A DNA stretch of 64,000 nucleotides from Adiantum capillus-veneris (Eukaryota; Streptophyta; Polypodiopsida; Polypodiales; Pteridaceae): contig CM043953.1 in NCBI GenBank assembly GCA_014529385.2, positions 112,470,549-112,534,548 of the forward strand. Direction: 5' to 3'. Under the pieces are notes generated by a model. It made no database searches. It saw nothing but the letters and a program-made list of their open reading frames with translations, and was not told the origin of the DNA. Shown here in pieces: positions 1 through 11,309 of this stretch. The translations under genes and the position numbers were made by a program. Numbering within the stretch: the stretch's first letter is position 1; every line of letters starts with the position of its first letter.

Positions 1-280
1 GTTCTTCTCATTCATCAATGCACGTGCAACCTGCAATGTGCCTGTTTTTCCTTTTTGCGACCCCATCTGCATGTAAACTGCCTGCGTATACCATGCGTTC
101 GCAAAAAATCTGAAAAAACATTGGAGAAGTACTCTCCCCCTCCATCTGACCTCAATGTCTTGATTTGCATATCTGTCTCCTTCTCAATCATGACTTTGAA
201 GTCCTAAAACTGACCAAACACTTTACTTTTGTTACGCATGAAGTAGACCCATACTTTCCTTGTATGGTCATCAAGGGACA
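1..280 (-). pseudogene. Ty1/copia integrase fragment
   Basis: The reverse strand encodes part of a copia integrase core. DDHTRKVWVYFMRNKSK sits at about 281-225, followed by a block with RSDGGGEYFSN near 150-130, which matches the second catalytic Asp region of the family. An in-frame stop follows the first block (about 206) and the reading breaks again near position 75. Nothing of this copia remains on the other side of the adjoining LTR: the copia at 5585 is forward and of a different family (FIDDYSRKVWVYF). The piece is therefore a truncated relic at a rearranged junction, continuing left of the window. Confidence 0.8.
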
Positions 281-1345
281 TGGCCCTCCATAAGGTATCC
301 AAGTGGAGTGTGGGAGCTCCAAGTTCCGTGGGGTATGGTGTGGGTGCCTTGGGCACTGCGCGACGTCCGGTGGTGATTTTGGTGGCAATGGCCGGCGATG
401 CTGGATGGTGGTGGCGCTCGTGGGCGGCTCTGGCTGGTTGATGTAGTGATGACGTGGTAGGCCTTGCTAGAGGCGGGTCTCGCGTCTCCAAATTTTTGAG
501 AAGGAGAGGGAGAGCAATCGCGAGGTCGCTATTGCCCTCCCCTCTCAGGTAAGGGATGAGGCCCACAGCAGAAAGAGAGGAAGTCCGGGAGCAAAGAGGT
601 GGACAAGGCCAAATGCAAAGGCATCAAAGGAGGAGATCCGGCCGGCCAAGGTGAAAGGTGCAAGTGGCCATGGTGTAGCATGCAAAGTTTCCAAAAATAC
701 ACTAAGCCAAGTGTTGGCAATGCAAGTTAATTCGAAAAGAACTCCAAATGGAGTGCACGACATGGAATCACACACCATTTTTCTTTTTAGGACTCCTATG
801 CACACCCCTATAAAAGGGTGACTATGTTCATTTGTAAGGGTCTTTTTTGGACCAGTGTCTTTTGGCCAAAGAGGGTCTTTGGACCAAGGAGGGTTTTTTC
901 TTGCCAAAGCTTGTGGAGCTTTTGTTTTGATTGCCGAGTTTCATGCCAGCAGGGTGTTGATTTTACATGCTATTGTCTATGCTAGTAGACTATTCCCTAC
1001 TGTTTCAAGGCGTCATTCCCCCTTCCCCCTTCTCTTCTGTGTTGGTGTGCGTGTGTTTCCGAGTGTGTGTAGGCGTGTGTGCCCCCCTGACGTTTGTCGT
1101 GCAAAGAGAGATAGAGAGAGGTTGTGTGAGTGCGGAAGACTGTGAATTGAGCAAAGCGTAGTGATTGAGTCTGTCTGATGCATTGCAATGCGTATGTGTG
1201 TATGATTGTGTGAAAGCAATGGTTTGCTTGCGCGTAGTGTTGAGTTTTGAAGGTGAACTCTAGTGGATTGGGGGGTTGTGTATACCCTGGGCTATAGTGA
1301 GGCATTGTGTTGTGTGCTGGGTGTGTTCCCCTTTCCCCCTCTCCA
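281..1345 (+). repeat. 5' LTR, truncated at its 5' side
   Basis: It aligns base for base over equal length with 4520-5584 and differs by scattered substitutions, mainly in the first 200 bp and the G/T-rich stretch around 1050-1200. It ends ...CTCTCCA at 1345, where the two copies diverge, giving the usual CA end. A TATA box lies at 808-817. Confidence 0.85.
808..817 (+). promoter_or_regulatory. LTR TATA box
   Basis: CTATAAAAGG follows CACACC and precedes GTGACTATG. It is conserved at the equivalent place in the 3' LTR (5047-5056). Its position inside the LTR fits the U3/R boundary of a Pol II promoter. Confidence 0.6.
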
Positions 1346-1350
1346 TCTTC

Positions 1351-1366
1351 TGGTGCCCCCATTGAG
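1351..1366 (+). promoter_or_regulatory. Putative primer binding site
   Basis: TGGTGCCCCCATTGAG starts 5 nt after the LTR end at 1345, the expected place for a tRNA primer site, and starts with the TGG expected opposite a tRNA CCA end. I could not match it to a specific plant tRNA. Confidence 0.45.
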
Positions 1367-1472
1367 GAGCTATGTGATACCCCAATTTGCGGTTGAAAGT
1401 GGTGTTTTTTTGCTAACAAAGTGGTTGGCGAAGTGTCGAGATGTTTGATGGTCGAGGTTGAAGCTGACAGAG

Positions 1473-3065
1473 ATGGTGGAGCCAGGTTTTGGCCCCATAT
1501 TTACGGGTGTCGAAGATCCCGAGGATTGGTTAGTAGATTTCGAGTTATGGTTGTTGTCGATGCGTATGCCAACGTATTCGCAGAGATTATAGACGGTGCC
1601 GTTGTTAATGCGAGGATGAGCCAAGGTGTGGTTCAATGGCCTAGAGAGAAGTGATAGAGAATCATTGCAAAAGTTGCAGAGTCAGTTTCTGGAGCGGTTT
1701 CGAGAGGTGATCACAACAGAAAAATCCGGTGCAAAGCTGAAGGCGGTACACCACGATGTAAGTAAAGATTTCTCTCTTTTCATTGAGTAGTTTGAAGCGT
1801 GTTGGAAGCAGTTAGAGATTGCTACTGGGGTCAAAAGAAATCAATCTTTGAAGCTGTCAAAGCTGTTAGAGTGCTTGCATCCGAGGATTAGGGAAAAGGT
1901 CGAAGATGGTGCCGATACCTATGAAGACATGGTCTATCTGGCAAAGATAAAGAGCAGAAAGGTGAAGTGGAAGTTGGAGTTGGGAATGCTAAAGCTAGCA
2001 GATTATATGCCTGTTGTGGAGGTGGCGAAGTGCTCTTTGGTCCAACCAAAGGTGGTTCCAGTTTTGCAAAATGCAAGGCCTGTGGAGGTAAGACCTACTA
2101 TTGGTTATGTTCCTTGGAGTTTTCCAGTTTGTGAGGTGCATGTGCCGAGAGTGAAAGACCTTGTCAACGAGGAGAAGCTCCATGTCGAGGGGAACCAATA
2201 TGCAAAAGCGGTAGCATATGTGGAGGTTCCAGTACGGGTTGAAGAGGTAAAACATGGTCTTGTTGAAAGTTTGCATGAAAAGGTAGCAGAATGTGATCGA
2301 GATGCAGATACCGAGGGTTCAGAAGATGAGGAAGAAAGTTTGCAAAGCGGTAGAGATGGTCAAGCTTTTGTGGAGCAACAAGTGGATGCAGATGCTGATA
2401 CGGAGTCGGTATATGATGCCGATGCCGATGATGATACAAGCTCGATTTGCTGGGAGACAAGCGAGGAAGATAGAGCCGATGAATATACATCCTATGAAGA
2501 AGTGACGGAATCTAATGAACCTGAACCGGTAAAGGTAAAGCTGCCCTCTTGTATGTTTGATGATATGGTGATAGCACATGTGCAAGAAGAGCAGGGAACA
2601 GAGCAAGCCAAGATGTTTGATGAAAGCCAAAAGGTGCGGTCTAGACCTACAGATGATGAAATGCAGGTGAAGGTGGTATGTGGTGCCATGCTAATGGATG
2701 TGCTGATGAAAGTAGCGGTGGAATGTGCCATGGTGGTGCAGCAGATGCACCATTTTGCCAAGAGAGATAAAGCGGCCATGTCTATGGAAAAACTGGAGAT
2801 GGATGCGGTAGAGAACGAGTTTCTCTTTTCCTTAGAGGAGCATAATGCAGTTGTAGGAGAGGTGATTGAAGAGCAGGAGACTGAAGCTGGACAGAAGGAA
2901 GTGCTGAGCGACCTTGAAGGGCCAATCGATGATGAAGGGCTTGATGACAGTGTAAGTGAGTTCGAAGAGGAGGTGCAAGAGAGCATGAAGCCAGTGCAAG
3001 AGCTGTGTTCTATGGCATATGGAGGAGATTCCAAGGATGTGTCCAAGCTTTCAAAAGAGGTATGA
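1473..3065 (+). pseudogene. Gag-like protein with long acidic tail, three stops
   Basis: The frame starts at ATG 1473 and runs 530 codons. The first ~170 residues look like a gypsy gag capsid: FTGVEDPEDWLVDFELWL, then a Trp-rich block (AKVWFNGLERSDRESLQKLQ) and FLERFRE. In-frame stops occur at 1590-1592, 1617-1619 and 1788-1790, all in the capsid part. From 1848 the frame is open for 405 codons and becomes a very acidic linker (DADADTESVYDADADDD, then Glu/Asp/Met-rich repeats) with no zinc knuckle and no protease. Gag normally packages the RNA; here the broken copy would depend on another element. Why the 3' two thirds stayed open while the capsid decayed is unclear. Confidence 0.65.
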
Positions 3066-3074
3066 AACCCATGG

Positions 3075-3404
3075 TTGAAAGGTATGCTTGTAAGTGCAAC
3101 TGTGCAATACGTTATTCGTCGGATACGGGGTTCCCTTGAGAGGCGCTCTACTTTACATGGCTGGGAGGGAGGGTCAGAAGTGTTGGTTCATACAGATGAT
3201 GTGGTTGCAGATCCATATAGGGTGATGAAGCAAGATGATGTTCGGAGAGGTGCTAAAGTGATATGGGCCTTTTGTGTGCATGGATGGCTACGTGCTTGGG
3301 TAGGGCACTATTGGAGGTTGTTGCAAATGGATGAAAGTGAACATAGCCAGGTGTTTGATCCAGGTGGAAGCTATGTTATGCAGGGGGTGGGGCAATCCAC
3401 TTGA
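3075..3404 (+). CDS. Short ORF upstream of the purine tract
   Basis: A 109-codon ORF lies between the gag frame (stop 3065) and the purine tract. It is rich in Trp, Arg and Val and ends with VFDPGGSYVMQGVGQS. A FDPGG motif close to the polypurine tract is something I associate with the 3' end of some plant gypsy pol regions, so it may be the last remnant of a deleted pol, but I cannot confirm it. It could also be a chance ORF. Confidence 0.3.
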   Translation: MKGMLVSATVQYVIRRIRGSLERRSTLHGWEGGSEVLVHTDDVVADPYRVMKQDDVRRGAKVIWAFCVHGWLRAWVGHYWRLLQMDESEHSQVFDPGGSYVMQGVGQST

Positions 3405-3527
3405 AGGTCTGGTAGTAGGATACTATAAAACATTATACATATGGTTTCAGTTTTCTCATAGTGTGTGCTAGGTTTTGCAGTTTATAGTGAAATAAAGCTT
3501 TTATGTCGTTGAGCATCAATGCTCAAC

Positions 3528-3541
3528 AGGGGGGTGGGCAA
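3528..3541 (+). promoter_or_regulatory. Polypurine tract
   Basis: AGGGGGGTGGGCAA ends directly before TGATGGTGCAG (3542), the start of the 3' LTR. Position and composition fit the plus-strand primer site. Confidence 0.6.
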
Positions 3542-5584
3542 TGATGGTGCAGCCAAAGTGTGTCGACTCTAGAAAATGGCATGGCCAGGTGTGTATAAGC
3601 AAGCAGTAGCATGGCAAAGAGATGGTGCAGCTAGGAAGTTCATGGAATGACAGGTAGCAGCGGAAGTGTATGCATGATGCGGCTTATAGTCCAAGAAAGG
3701 CTCCATGATGGGCTAGTTGGTGTAGCAGGTGGAAGAGATGCAAAGTGCAGCCTTGGGATCTAGGAATGAAGAGCTTGAAGTGCTGAAGGAACTGGTCTAG
3801 ACGGCTCATCAAACCGAGCTACGGAGCTCAAGTTATTGAAGGTTAAAGTTTTGGTGGTTTGCAGATTCTTGCTGGATAGGGTAGTTGGAGATAGGTGGTC
3901 CAAGTGAAGCTTGAAGTGTAGATGCGTAGAGCTCAATTCATGGAGCTTACCCGTCTTTTCGGATTGCGGATTGGAGCCATGGTTTGCAAGATATGGTCAG
4001 TGGAAGTTTTTTCGGGGGCCGGGTCTGAGCCCACTTGGTCGCATTGGATAATGTGCCATCTGGCATCTTTTGAGCCTCGACAAAGTTCTAGAGCAGGGTG
4101 TACATCATATGGAGCCAGCAAGAAGTGACTGCATGCCAAACGGAATCCGGAGGGAGAAGATATGGTCGTCAGAAGATTGGTTGTCTTTGCCCAAAGTTAA
4201 TTGCAGATGGTTTGATCGTGTTTTGGTCGCATTCGATCTGGGCCCTGGTAGAGTCGAGTAGTGGTGCGGATGTTGGAGAAGCAAGGAGGTAGTGCAAGCT
4301 TTCACTCGGGGCTTGCGGCTCGGCAATAGGACATGGGAGCAGAGAATGGAACTGTAGAGAAGGAGGCTAAAAAAAATGGGTTTCTTTTTATTAACATTGT
4401 TTTTTTTGGAGGATTTTGGATAGCCCAAGGGGATTTTCTTGAGAAGGTGCCACGTGGACAAGGGTATAACCCACATGCGCAGAGCGAAGGAATCCACGTG
4501 GACTATATGGGCTGGTCCGTGGCCCTCCATAAGGTATCCAAGTGAAGTGTGGGAGCTCCAAGGTCCGTGGGCTATGGCGTGGGCGCCTTGGGCGCTGCGC
4601 GGCGTCCGGCGGCGATTTTGGTGGCAAAGGCCGGCCGTTGTGGATGGTGGTGGCGCTCGTGGGCAGCCCTGGCTGGTTGATGTAGTGATGATGTGGCAGG
4701 CCTTGCTAGAGGCGGGTCCCGCGGCTCCAAATTTTTGAGAAGGAGAGGGAGAGCAATAGCGAGGTTGCTATTGCCCTCCCCTCTCAGGTAAGGGATGAGG
4801 CCCACAGCAGAGAGAGAGGAAGTCCGGGAGCAAAGAGGTGGACAAGGCCAAATGCAAAGGCATCAAAGGAGGAGATCCGGCCGGCCAAGGTGAAAGGTGC
4901 AAGTGGCCATGGTGTAGCATGCAAAGTTTCCAAAAATACACTAAGCCAAGTGGTTGCAATGCAAGTTAATTCGAAAAGAACTCCAAATGGAGTGCACGAC
5001 ATGGAATCACACACCATTTTTCTTTTTAGGACTCCTATGCACACCCCTATAAAAGGGTGACTATGTTCATTTGTAAGGGTCTTTTTTGGACCAGTGTCTT
5101 TTGGCCAAAGAGGGTCTTTGGACCAAGGAGGGTTTTTTCTTGCCAAAGCTTGTGGAGATTTTGTTTTGATTGCCGAGTTTCATGCCAGCAGGGTGTTGAT
5201 TTTACATGCTATTGTCTATGCTAGTAGACTATTCCCTACTGTTTCAAGGCGTCATTCCCCCTTCCCCCTTCTCTTCTGTGTTGGTGTGCGTGTGTTTTTG
5301 GGCGTGTTTAGGCGTGTGTGCCCCCCCGAGGTTTGTCGTGCAAAGAGAGATAGAGAGAGGTTGTGCGAGTGCGGAAGGCTGTGAATTGAGCGGAGCGTAG
5401 TGATTGAGTCTGTCCGGTGCATTGCAAGGCGTATGTGCGTATGATTGTGTGAAAGCAATGGTTTGCTTGCGGGTAGTGTTGAGTTTTGAAGGTGAACTCT
5501 AGTGGATTGGGGCGCTGTGTATACCCTGGGCTATAGTGAGGCATTGTGTTGTGTGCTGGGTGTGTTCCCCTTTCCCCCTCTCCA
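3542..5584 (+). repeat. 3' LTR of the gag-only element
   Basis: It starts TGATGGTGCAG after the purine tract and ends CTCTCCA at 5584, 2,043 bp. The last 1,065 bp match 281-1345. A second TATA box lies at 5047-5056. Directly after it the sequence changes to forward-strand copia pol. The unmatched first 978 bp (3542-4519) contain no convincing ORF. Confidence 0.7.
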
Positions 5585-6500
5585 ACGTCACCACTTTTGG
5601 ACAGAACATGTGGAATATATCCAAAGGTTCTATGACAGTAGCACATGGAGTAAAGTCTGGAGGACTTTACATGATTTATGTATCAAATGTCTCTAAAAAT
5701 GTAATCAATGTAACCGAGCCGCCGAACGTTTCTTTTTGGCATAGCCAGTTAGGACATATGTCCAAGAAGGGAATGGAAATCTTGTCTCGTTCTGGTTATT
5801 TGCCTGGCTTTTCATTTAGTGATTTTGAATTCTGTGAACATTGTCTGTATGGTAAGCAAACATAGCAACCACATAAGCATAGAAGCAGTAGAAGAGATAC
5901 ACAGTTGGCACTTGTTCATAGTGATTTGTGTGGACCTATGCCTAACCTATCTCTAGGGGGAGTTTCTTACTTTATGACATTTATAGATGATTACTCGAGG
6001 AAAGTATGGGTTTACTTTCTCAAGCACAAGGATGAAGCGTTTACTATTTTCAAAACGTTTGTAACACTTGTGGAGAATCAGAGTGGCAAGAAGCTTAAAT
6101 GCTTACGCACTGACAATGGTGGAGAGTATGTTTCAAATGCCTTTCACTGACAATGGTGGAGAGTATGTTTCAAAGGCCTTTCAGTACTTTTGTGAGTCAA
6201 AAGGTATAAAACGTGAACTTACTGCTCCTTACAATCCTCCTCAAAATGGTGTTGCTGAGAGGATGAATAGGACCATACAAGAGAAGGTCAGAAGTATGTT
6301 GTCTAATGCACAACTGCCAAATGGGTTTTGGGCTAAAGCTGTATCAACAACTGTTCATCTTATAAATAGATCTCCTAGCAAGGTTTTGCAGAAGGATTCA
6401 GTGCCAGAGATGGTATGGTCAGGCAAAATGCCCTCATACAAGCATCTCAGAGCCAAAGAGTAGAAAGTGCATCTTTCTAGGCTATGGTAATTCTAGTGAG
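5585..6500 (+). pseudogene. Copia pre-integrase and integrase, frameshifted
   Basis: The copia polyprotein is picked up mid-gene. The pre-integrase domain has FWHSQLGHMSKKGMEIL and FCEHCLYGKQT (H-H...C-C zinc pattern, 5738-5863), followed by an in-frame stop. The integrase core starts at 5905 with HSDLCGPM and FIDDYSRKVWVYF and reaches RTDNGGEYVSNAF. A 37-bp tandem duplication (6110-6146 and 6147-6183) then shifts the frame right at this catalytic Asp. The second frame continues to the Glu region (NGVAERMNRTIQEK, about 6250) and stops at 6461-6463, where some 30 codons appear to be missing before KSRKCIFLGYG. The protease and gag side is lost at the LTR junction (5584). Confidence 0.85.
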
Positions 6501-8370
6501 ATGGGGTACAGACTATGGGATCCCGAATCCAGAAAGGTTATCTGCAGCAATGATGTTCACTTTAATGAATCCAAATATCATTCTAAACCAGAGAGGGTTG
6601 AGGAGATTAGAAGAGTTGTCTTCCAAGAAGATGGACCTGCACGTGCAAGACAAAATGTTAGGGCTCAAGAGGAGCAAGGACATGATAGATTGGAACCACA
6701 CGTTGTGCCTGTGCCTGAGCCACCTATTTTGCGTAGATCTAGACGTATCACGCGACCTCCTGATCGGTTTGTTCCTTCTATGAAATATGTCATGCTAACT
6801 GATTGCAATGAGCCTTCATGCTACAAAGAAGCAGTGCAAATGAAGGACTCCGGGGATTGGCAATTGGCCATGCAGTCAGAGATGACAGCTCTGCATAAAA
6901 ACCAGACATGGAAGCTAGTTAAATTACCACATGGCAAAAAGGCTCTACCTTGTAAATGGGTTTACAGGTATAAGATCACCCCTCATGATAGTCAGCCAAA
7001 GTACAAAGCAAGGCTTGTTGCCAAGGGCTTTAAGAAAGAACAAGGCATTGACTTTGAGGAAGTCTTCTCTCCGGTGGTCAAGATGGCTACATTGAGATGC
7101 TTTCTTGCATTGGTTGCCATATTAGATTTGGTGTTGCACCAAATGGATGTCAAGACAGCGTTCTTGCATGGTGATTTAGATGTGGAAATTTACATGCAGC
7201 AGCCAGAAGGGTTTGTTGAGAAAGGCAAGGAAGATTTGGTATGCCAGTTGTTAAAGAGTCTTTATGGCTTAAAACAATCACCAAGGGCATGGTACCATAA
7301 GTTCCACAAGTTTATGCTTTCTCAAGGCTACAAACATAGTGAGTTCGATCACTGTCTATGTACAAAGAAGGCTAAGGATGGCAGCTGGGTGATCCTTATT
7401 TTGTATGTGGATGACATGTTAATTGCTGGCAAGCACTTGGAAGAAATTTCAGCTTTGAAGTCAAAGATGGCAAAATCGTTTGACATGAAAGACATGGGTG
7501 AGGCAAGTCATATACTTGGTATGCGCATTGAGAGAGACAGATCAAAGAAGTTGATTTGGTTATCTCAAACAGAGTATATTGACAAGGTTTTGCAACGTTT
7601 CAATATGGAGAAGGGAAAGGCATTGAGTGTTCCATTGCCACCATATGTGAAACTTAGCAAAAAAGATTGTTTAGTGTCTGAGGAAGAACAGGCTGAAATG
7701 GATAAGATTCCATATGCATTTGCAGTGGGTAGTTTGATGTATGCAATGATTGCTACTCGCCCAGACATTGTATTTGCAGTGGGAGCAGTAAGTCGATACA
7801 TGTCAAACCTAGGCAAGAAACATTGGGAGGCAATGAAAGAAATATTGAGATACCTGAAAGCTACAAAGAGTATGCGTATATGCTATGGGAATCAGGAGCT
7901 AATTGTAAAGGGTTTTACAGAATCAGATTATGCAAGTGACTTAGACAACCAAAGGTCTACGTCAGGGTATGTCTTTACATTGGCTGGTGGAGCAGTATCA
8001 TGGCGTTCTAGATTACAATATTGTGTTACTCAGTCTACTACAGAGGCTGAATATGTTGCAGCACCAGAGGCATGCAAAGAATCAATTTGCAATGGGAGTA
8101 GTGAATATGTTGCAGCATTAGAGGCATGCAAAGAATCAATTTGTCTTAATCGACTAGTAACAGATTTGGGAATGAAAGAAGAGATGCCTGTGTTATATTG
8201 TGATAGTCAGAGTGCTATACAATTGGCTCACAATCCAGTTTATCACTCAAAGACAAAGCATGTGGATGTGAAGTATCATTTCATCAAGGAAATGCTCGAG
8301 GATAAGCAAATTCAGCTTGTCAAATTTCACACCAAAAAATCCTGCTGATCTACTTACAAAAGGACTTCCC
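6501..8370 (+). pseudogene. Copia reverse transcriptase and RNase H
   Basis: An open frame of 615 codons. The RT domain includes WVYRYKITPHD, ARLVAKGFKKEQGIDFEE, MDVKTAFLHGDL and the catalytic YVDDM (about 7404-7418). RNase H follows with FTESDYASDLDNQRST, STTEAEYVAA and YCDSQSAIQLAHNP, so the acidic catalytic residues look present. A 54-bp in-frame tandem duplication (8049-8102, 8103-8156) inserts 18 residues right after the TEAEY catalytic Glu. The frame is lost near 8335 in an A run, since NPADLLTKGLP is read in another frame up to about 8370. No copia 3' LTR follows; reverse-strand gypsy starts at about 8371. RT copies element RNA into DNA in cytoplasmic particles; this copy lacks gag and protease and is dead. 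Confidence 0.9.
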
Positions 8371-9485
8371 TTAGTCATCAATACTGAGAAGACTAGTATC
8401 TTGTCCTCTAGAGGTCTCTTTTGCAATAAACTAACATATCTTGATTTTGGCCCCATTATAAACACCTGGCAGCAGTAATCCAGATAAGTCCTTCAACCTT
8501 ACTATGCCATATGGACTAACCCAACCTATCTTTAAATTTGGTTTCTGAGGGCTCAATTTGGACTCATAAAGAAAACCTAAGTCTCCCTTATGGAACTCCC
8601 TAACCTTGATTCTTCTATCATGTCAGTGCTTCCTCGTTGCTGAAAAATCTCTTGTTCCAGCATGGCTTGTTGTCTCAACTCATCCAGCTATACTAATTCT
8701 TCCAGTCTATGTTTAAGATTATGATTAGAATATAATCCATATTCCACTGACATTCTGAGACTAGGAATCACAAATGCAATAGGAACTACATCTTTAGTAC
8801 CATACACTGAAAGGTGTCATTCCAGTGGTGACTTTATAAGCTGTTCTGTAGACCCATAGAGCACTCTGGAGCTTAAGATCCCATTGATGTGGTTCCTTAT
8901 AAACAATCTTGGCTAGAATATTCTTGATGGTTTTGTTAATGCTCTCTGCTTGACCTTTGTGCCTGGGATAATAGAGAGTTGATTTCCTATGCTTAACTGA
9001 GAGCATATTATCAGAATTTCTATGGCATCATTAATAAAATCTTTCCCTTGATCAGACACTATCTCAATGGGGCATCCATAGAGGCAAATAATGTTTTTAA
9101 ATAGGAATACAGTAGTGGACTTGGCAGTATTTTTTGGAAGAGCCTTGGCCTCTACCCATTTGGTGACATAATAGGTAGCCACCAAGATATAATGGTTCTT
9201 CCTTGGAGTGACCTTCTTGAATGGTCCCATGAAGTCTAGACCCCACTTAATGCATACTCCCAGTGTTTGAACTAGAGTAAGTGGAGTCATATTAGCTGCT
9301 ATTGGTCTGTCCACTCTCAGACATTTATCACAAGTTTTGCAAAAACTTTGAACATCCGCTATCAAAGTTTTCCACCATAATCCAGCTTGCAAAATCTTCT
9401 TATAAGTGATATCAATGATGAAGTGTCCTCCAGAATCTCCATTGTGTGCCTCAAAGATGACTTACATTCTTCCTTCGTGTAATGT
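8371..9485 (-). pseudogene. Gypsy integrase fragment (duplicate copy)
   Basis: The reverse strand encodes a gypsy integrase: the end of the zinc domain (QSFCKTCDKCLRVDRP), then GLDFMGPFKKVTPRKNHYILVATYYVTKW, then IVSDQGKDF (second catalytic Asp), a frame change near 9000, and YYPRHKGQAESINKT (Glu region). The C-terminal part (8371-8790) is degenerate. It is about 93 percent alike by eye to 20448-21555 on the same strand, so it is one unit of a tandem duplication. The 10.8 kb gypsy has inserted at its zinc-domain edge (9485/9486). Confidence 0.85.
9481..9485. repeat. Target site duplication AATGT (left)
   Basis: AATGT flanks the left LTR here and the right LTR at 20287-20291. The uninserted arrangement (CGTGTAATGTAC) is seen in the paralogous copy at about 21555-21566, confirming the site. 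Confidence 0.9.
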
Positions 9486-10075
9486 TGTGCGCTCCTTGCC
9501 GCACTGTCGAAGCAAGGGACTTGCCGATACACCGTGTACGAGCCGCAGACGGCTCCAAGCACACAACTAGTTTAACTAGTAAGCTCAAAGAGGGCAATGG
9601 TGTGTCACTCACCGCCTTATGCTCCTGCCGTAGAGGATTCCTCGCCGCGAAGAAGAGGGAGACGCCGCTATGCCGCGCTCAACCGCCTCACCGTCGTCGT
9701 GCCGCCGCAACGCTCGATCGCACATACACTCTCACACTCTCTCTCTCTCTCACACACACACACACGCACACACACAAGGAGATGGTGAAGGAGAAGGTGG
9801 AGATGGAGCAAGAGCAGTTTCTATTGCACAATGAGAGAATGAGTAAAAATTAGGTTTAGTTGGCTTTTATATGAGCTCACCCCATTCACACTTGGGCGCC
9901 CATGCTTAGCCAACTAACCCTAGCATGTTCGTGTTAGAGTGCGCCTCTCATCGGCGATCACTCTACCTTTCCCTATTGGACCGACAAGCCCGGTGCCTGA
10001 CTCTACTTAAATAAATAATACGGTTACAGTGTCCGTCGTAGGCGATAGGGTGTCCGTGAGCCACGAGGGTTAACA
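9486..10075 (-). repeat. 3' LTR of the 10.8 kb gypsy
   Basis: On the + strand it runs TGTGCGCTCC...GGGTTAACA, TG to CA. It is nearly identical to 19687-20286. Differences are mostly C/T at CG sites plus the length of a CT/CA microsatellite (about 9729-9775). A TATA-like GGCTTTTATATGA (reverse strand) lies at 9862-9874. Confidence 0.95.
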
Positions 10076-10089
10076 TTGCCCCCTTTCCT
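10076..10089 (-). promoter_or_regulatory. Polypurine tract
   Basis: Reverse strand AGGAAAGGGGGCAA ends directly at the TGTTAACC start of the 3' LTR. Confidence 0.8.
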
Positions 10090-11309
10090 GATGTAGATTC
10101 CATCCTCGGAAGCTATTGAGTTGAAGCTTGGTATGTCCATGTTGTAGAGCATCTAGATTTGAATCTGCAAGGCAAAGTCACTGTTTTAGCAAGCGGAATA
10201 ATATTGCCATAAATCATGAGGGGAATGTAAAGTACATGTGGAAACGAGTAAATGCAAGATTTATGAAATGTTATACTGCCATTAAGGACAAATAAATTGC
10301 ACTTTGAGTAAATTAAGTAATCAAGAGTTTTGAGCTTATGGGTGAGTCTATCAATTAGTTAGCTATGACTAAGGTTAAAACAACTACTCTAGTACTAGCT
10401 AAGCTAAGAAGATTATCTAAATGCAAGATTCCCTAATTATGCTTTTCAGCTTTGATTAGCCAACTCGCTCTCACAACTGCAAACAAAAGCTTGAAATGTT
10501 AACTGTAAGCTCAATGGAAGTCTTTTAATTTCTTTTTTATTTTTATATATATATATATTTTATACTTTTTTACTTTGGGTCACAATCATGTGACGTGTGT
10601 GCTTATTTTGTATGTCCGGGGTTTTTTGCTTCTCAAGGAAAAGCGCCCACACTGGGAACCTCTAGGGCTCTAGTACCATCGACAATACATGTGAGTGAAG
10701 TACCAATTCAAGCCAGGATTTCTCTTCCAGCGTAAGATTTTTCATTTGTGGCACTTATGTTTTTTTTTTTTTGCTTCCATTTCCTTGGTATTCGCACTAG
10801 TGTTTTTTGTTGTTTGAGTGAGCAAGCCTTTCTCTGCCTAAAACATTCCTAAGGTCTCAATTACTCGGATAATTTTATTAGCTAGGCCTAGTGGTCAAGT
10901 AAATGAGTTAACCTAAATTCACGGTCTCCTAATCTCCAGGCTCATCCATAAGATTAAACTGGAGTTCAATCAACTTAAGCAAAGACAAATTTATACATCT
11001 ATAATGGCAGATAACAATCATAACTATTGCACTCAAACAAAGAATGAAAAATCATTATTAGCAATTACACATATCCACCAACATGAATCATGGAAAGTAG
11101 TACACCTGGAGGTATGGAGTGGCTCATTTCGTTGAAGCAGATGTCCTCAGCCATGTGGATGGAGATCCATATAAGTCCTACCTAACACATCCAAAAACAG
11201 ACACTATACCTCTAGGAGGCATGTCAGTGTGAAAAATTAAAACTCCTAAAAAACAAACTCAAAACACAATCTAGACCCCTAACCTACCTATCTGTCACCC
11301 CTTTTGGAA
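10090..11309 (-). other. Non-coding 3' region of the 10.8 kb gypsy
   Basis: There is no ORF of note. It holds AT runs (about 10528-10570), a T10+ run near 10762 and scattered stops in all frames. It lies between the 143-codon ORF and the purine tract, so it is transcribed 3' sequence of the element. Confidence 0.6.

Larger units (their letters stand above)
281..5584 (+). mobile_element. Non-autonomous LTR element carrying only gag
   Basis: Two direct copies of a 1,065 bp block (281-1345 and 4520-5584) are the matching parts of the LTRs. Between them lie a primer-site candidate, one long gag-like frame (1473-3065), a short ORF and a G-rich purine tract directly before the 3' LTR. No protease, reverse transcriptase or integrase is present, so it fits a terminal-repeat gag-only element dependent on a partner. 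The 5' LTR lacks about 980 bp compared with the 3' LTR, starting at the copia junction at 280/281. A target duplication cannot be tested because the left end is missing. Confidence 0.75.

Noticed and set aside
204..907. Long reverse ORFs within the LTR (repeated at 4572-5146)
   Set aside because: The same frames occur in both LTR copies because the copies are similar, they oppose the TATA box direction, and codon differences do not favour synonymous sites.
9597..9853. ORFs in the LTR of the 10.8 kb gypsy (and 19530-20064)
   Set aside because: They run through CT/CA microsatellites and read LTR sequence opposite to the element direction; no domain and no reason to be translated.
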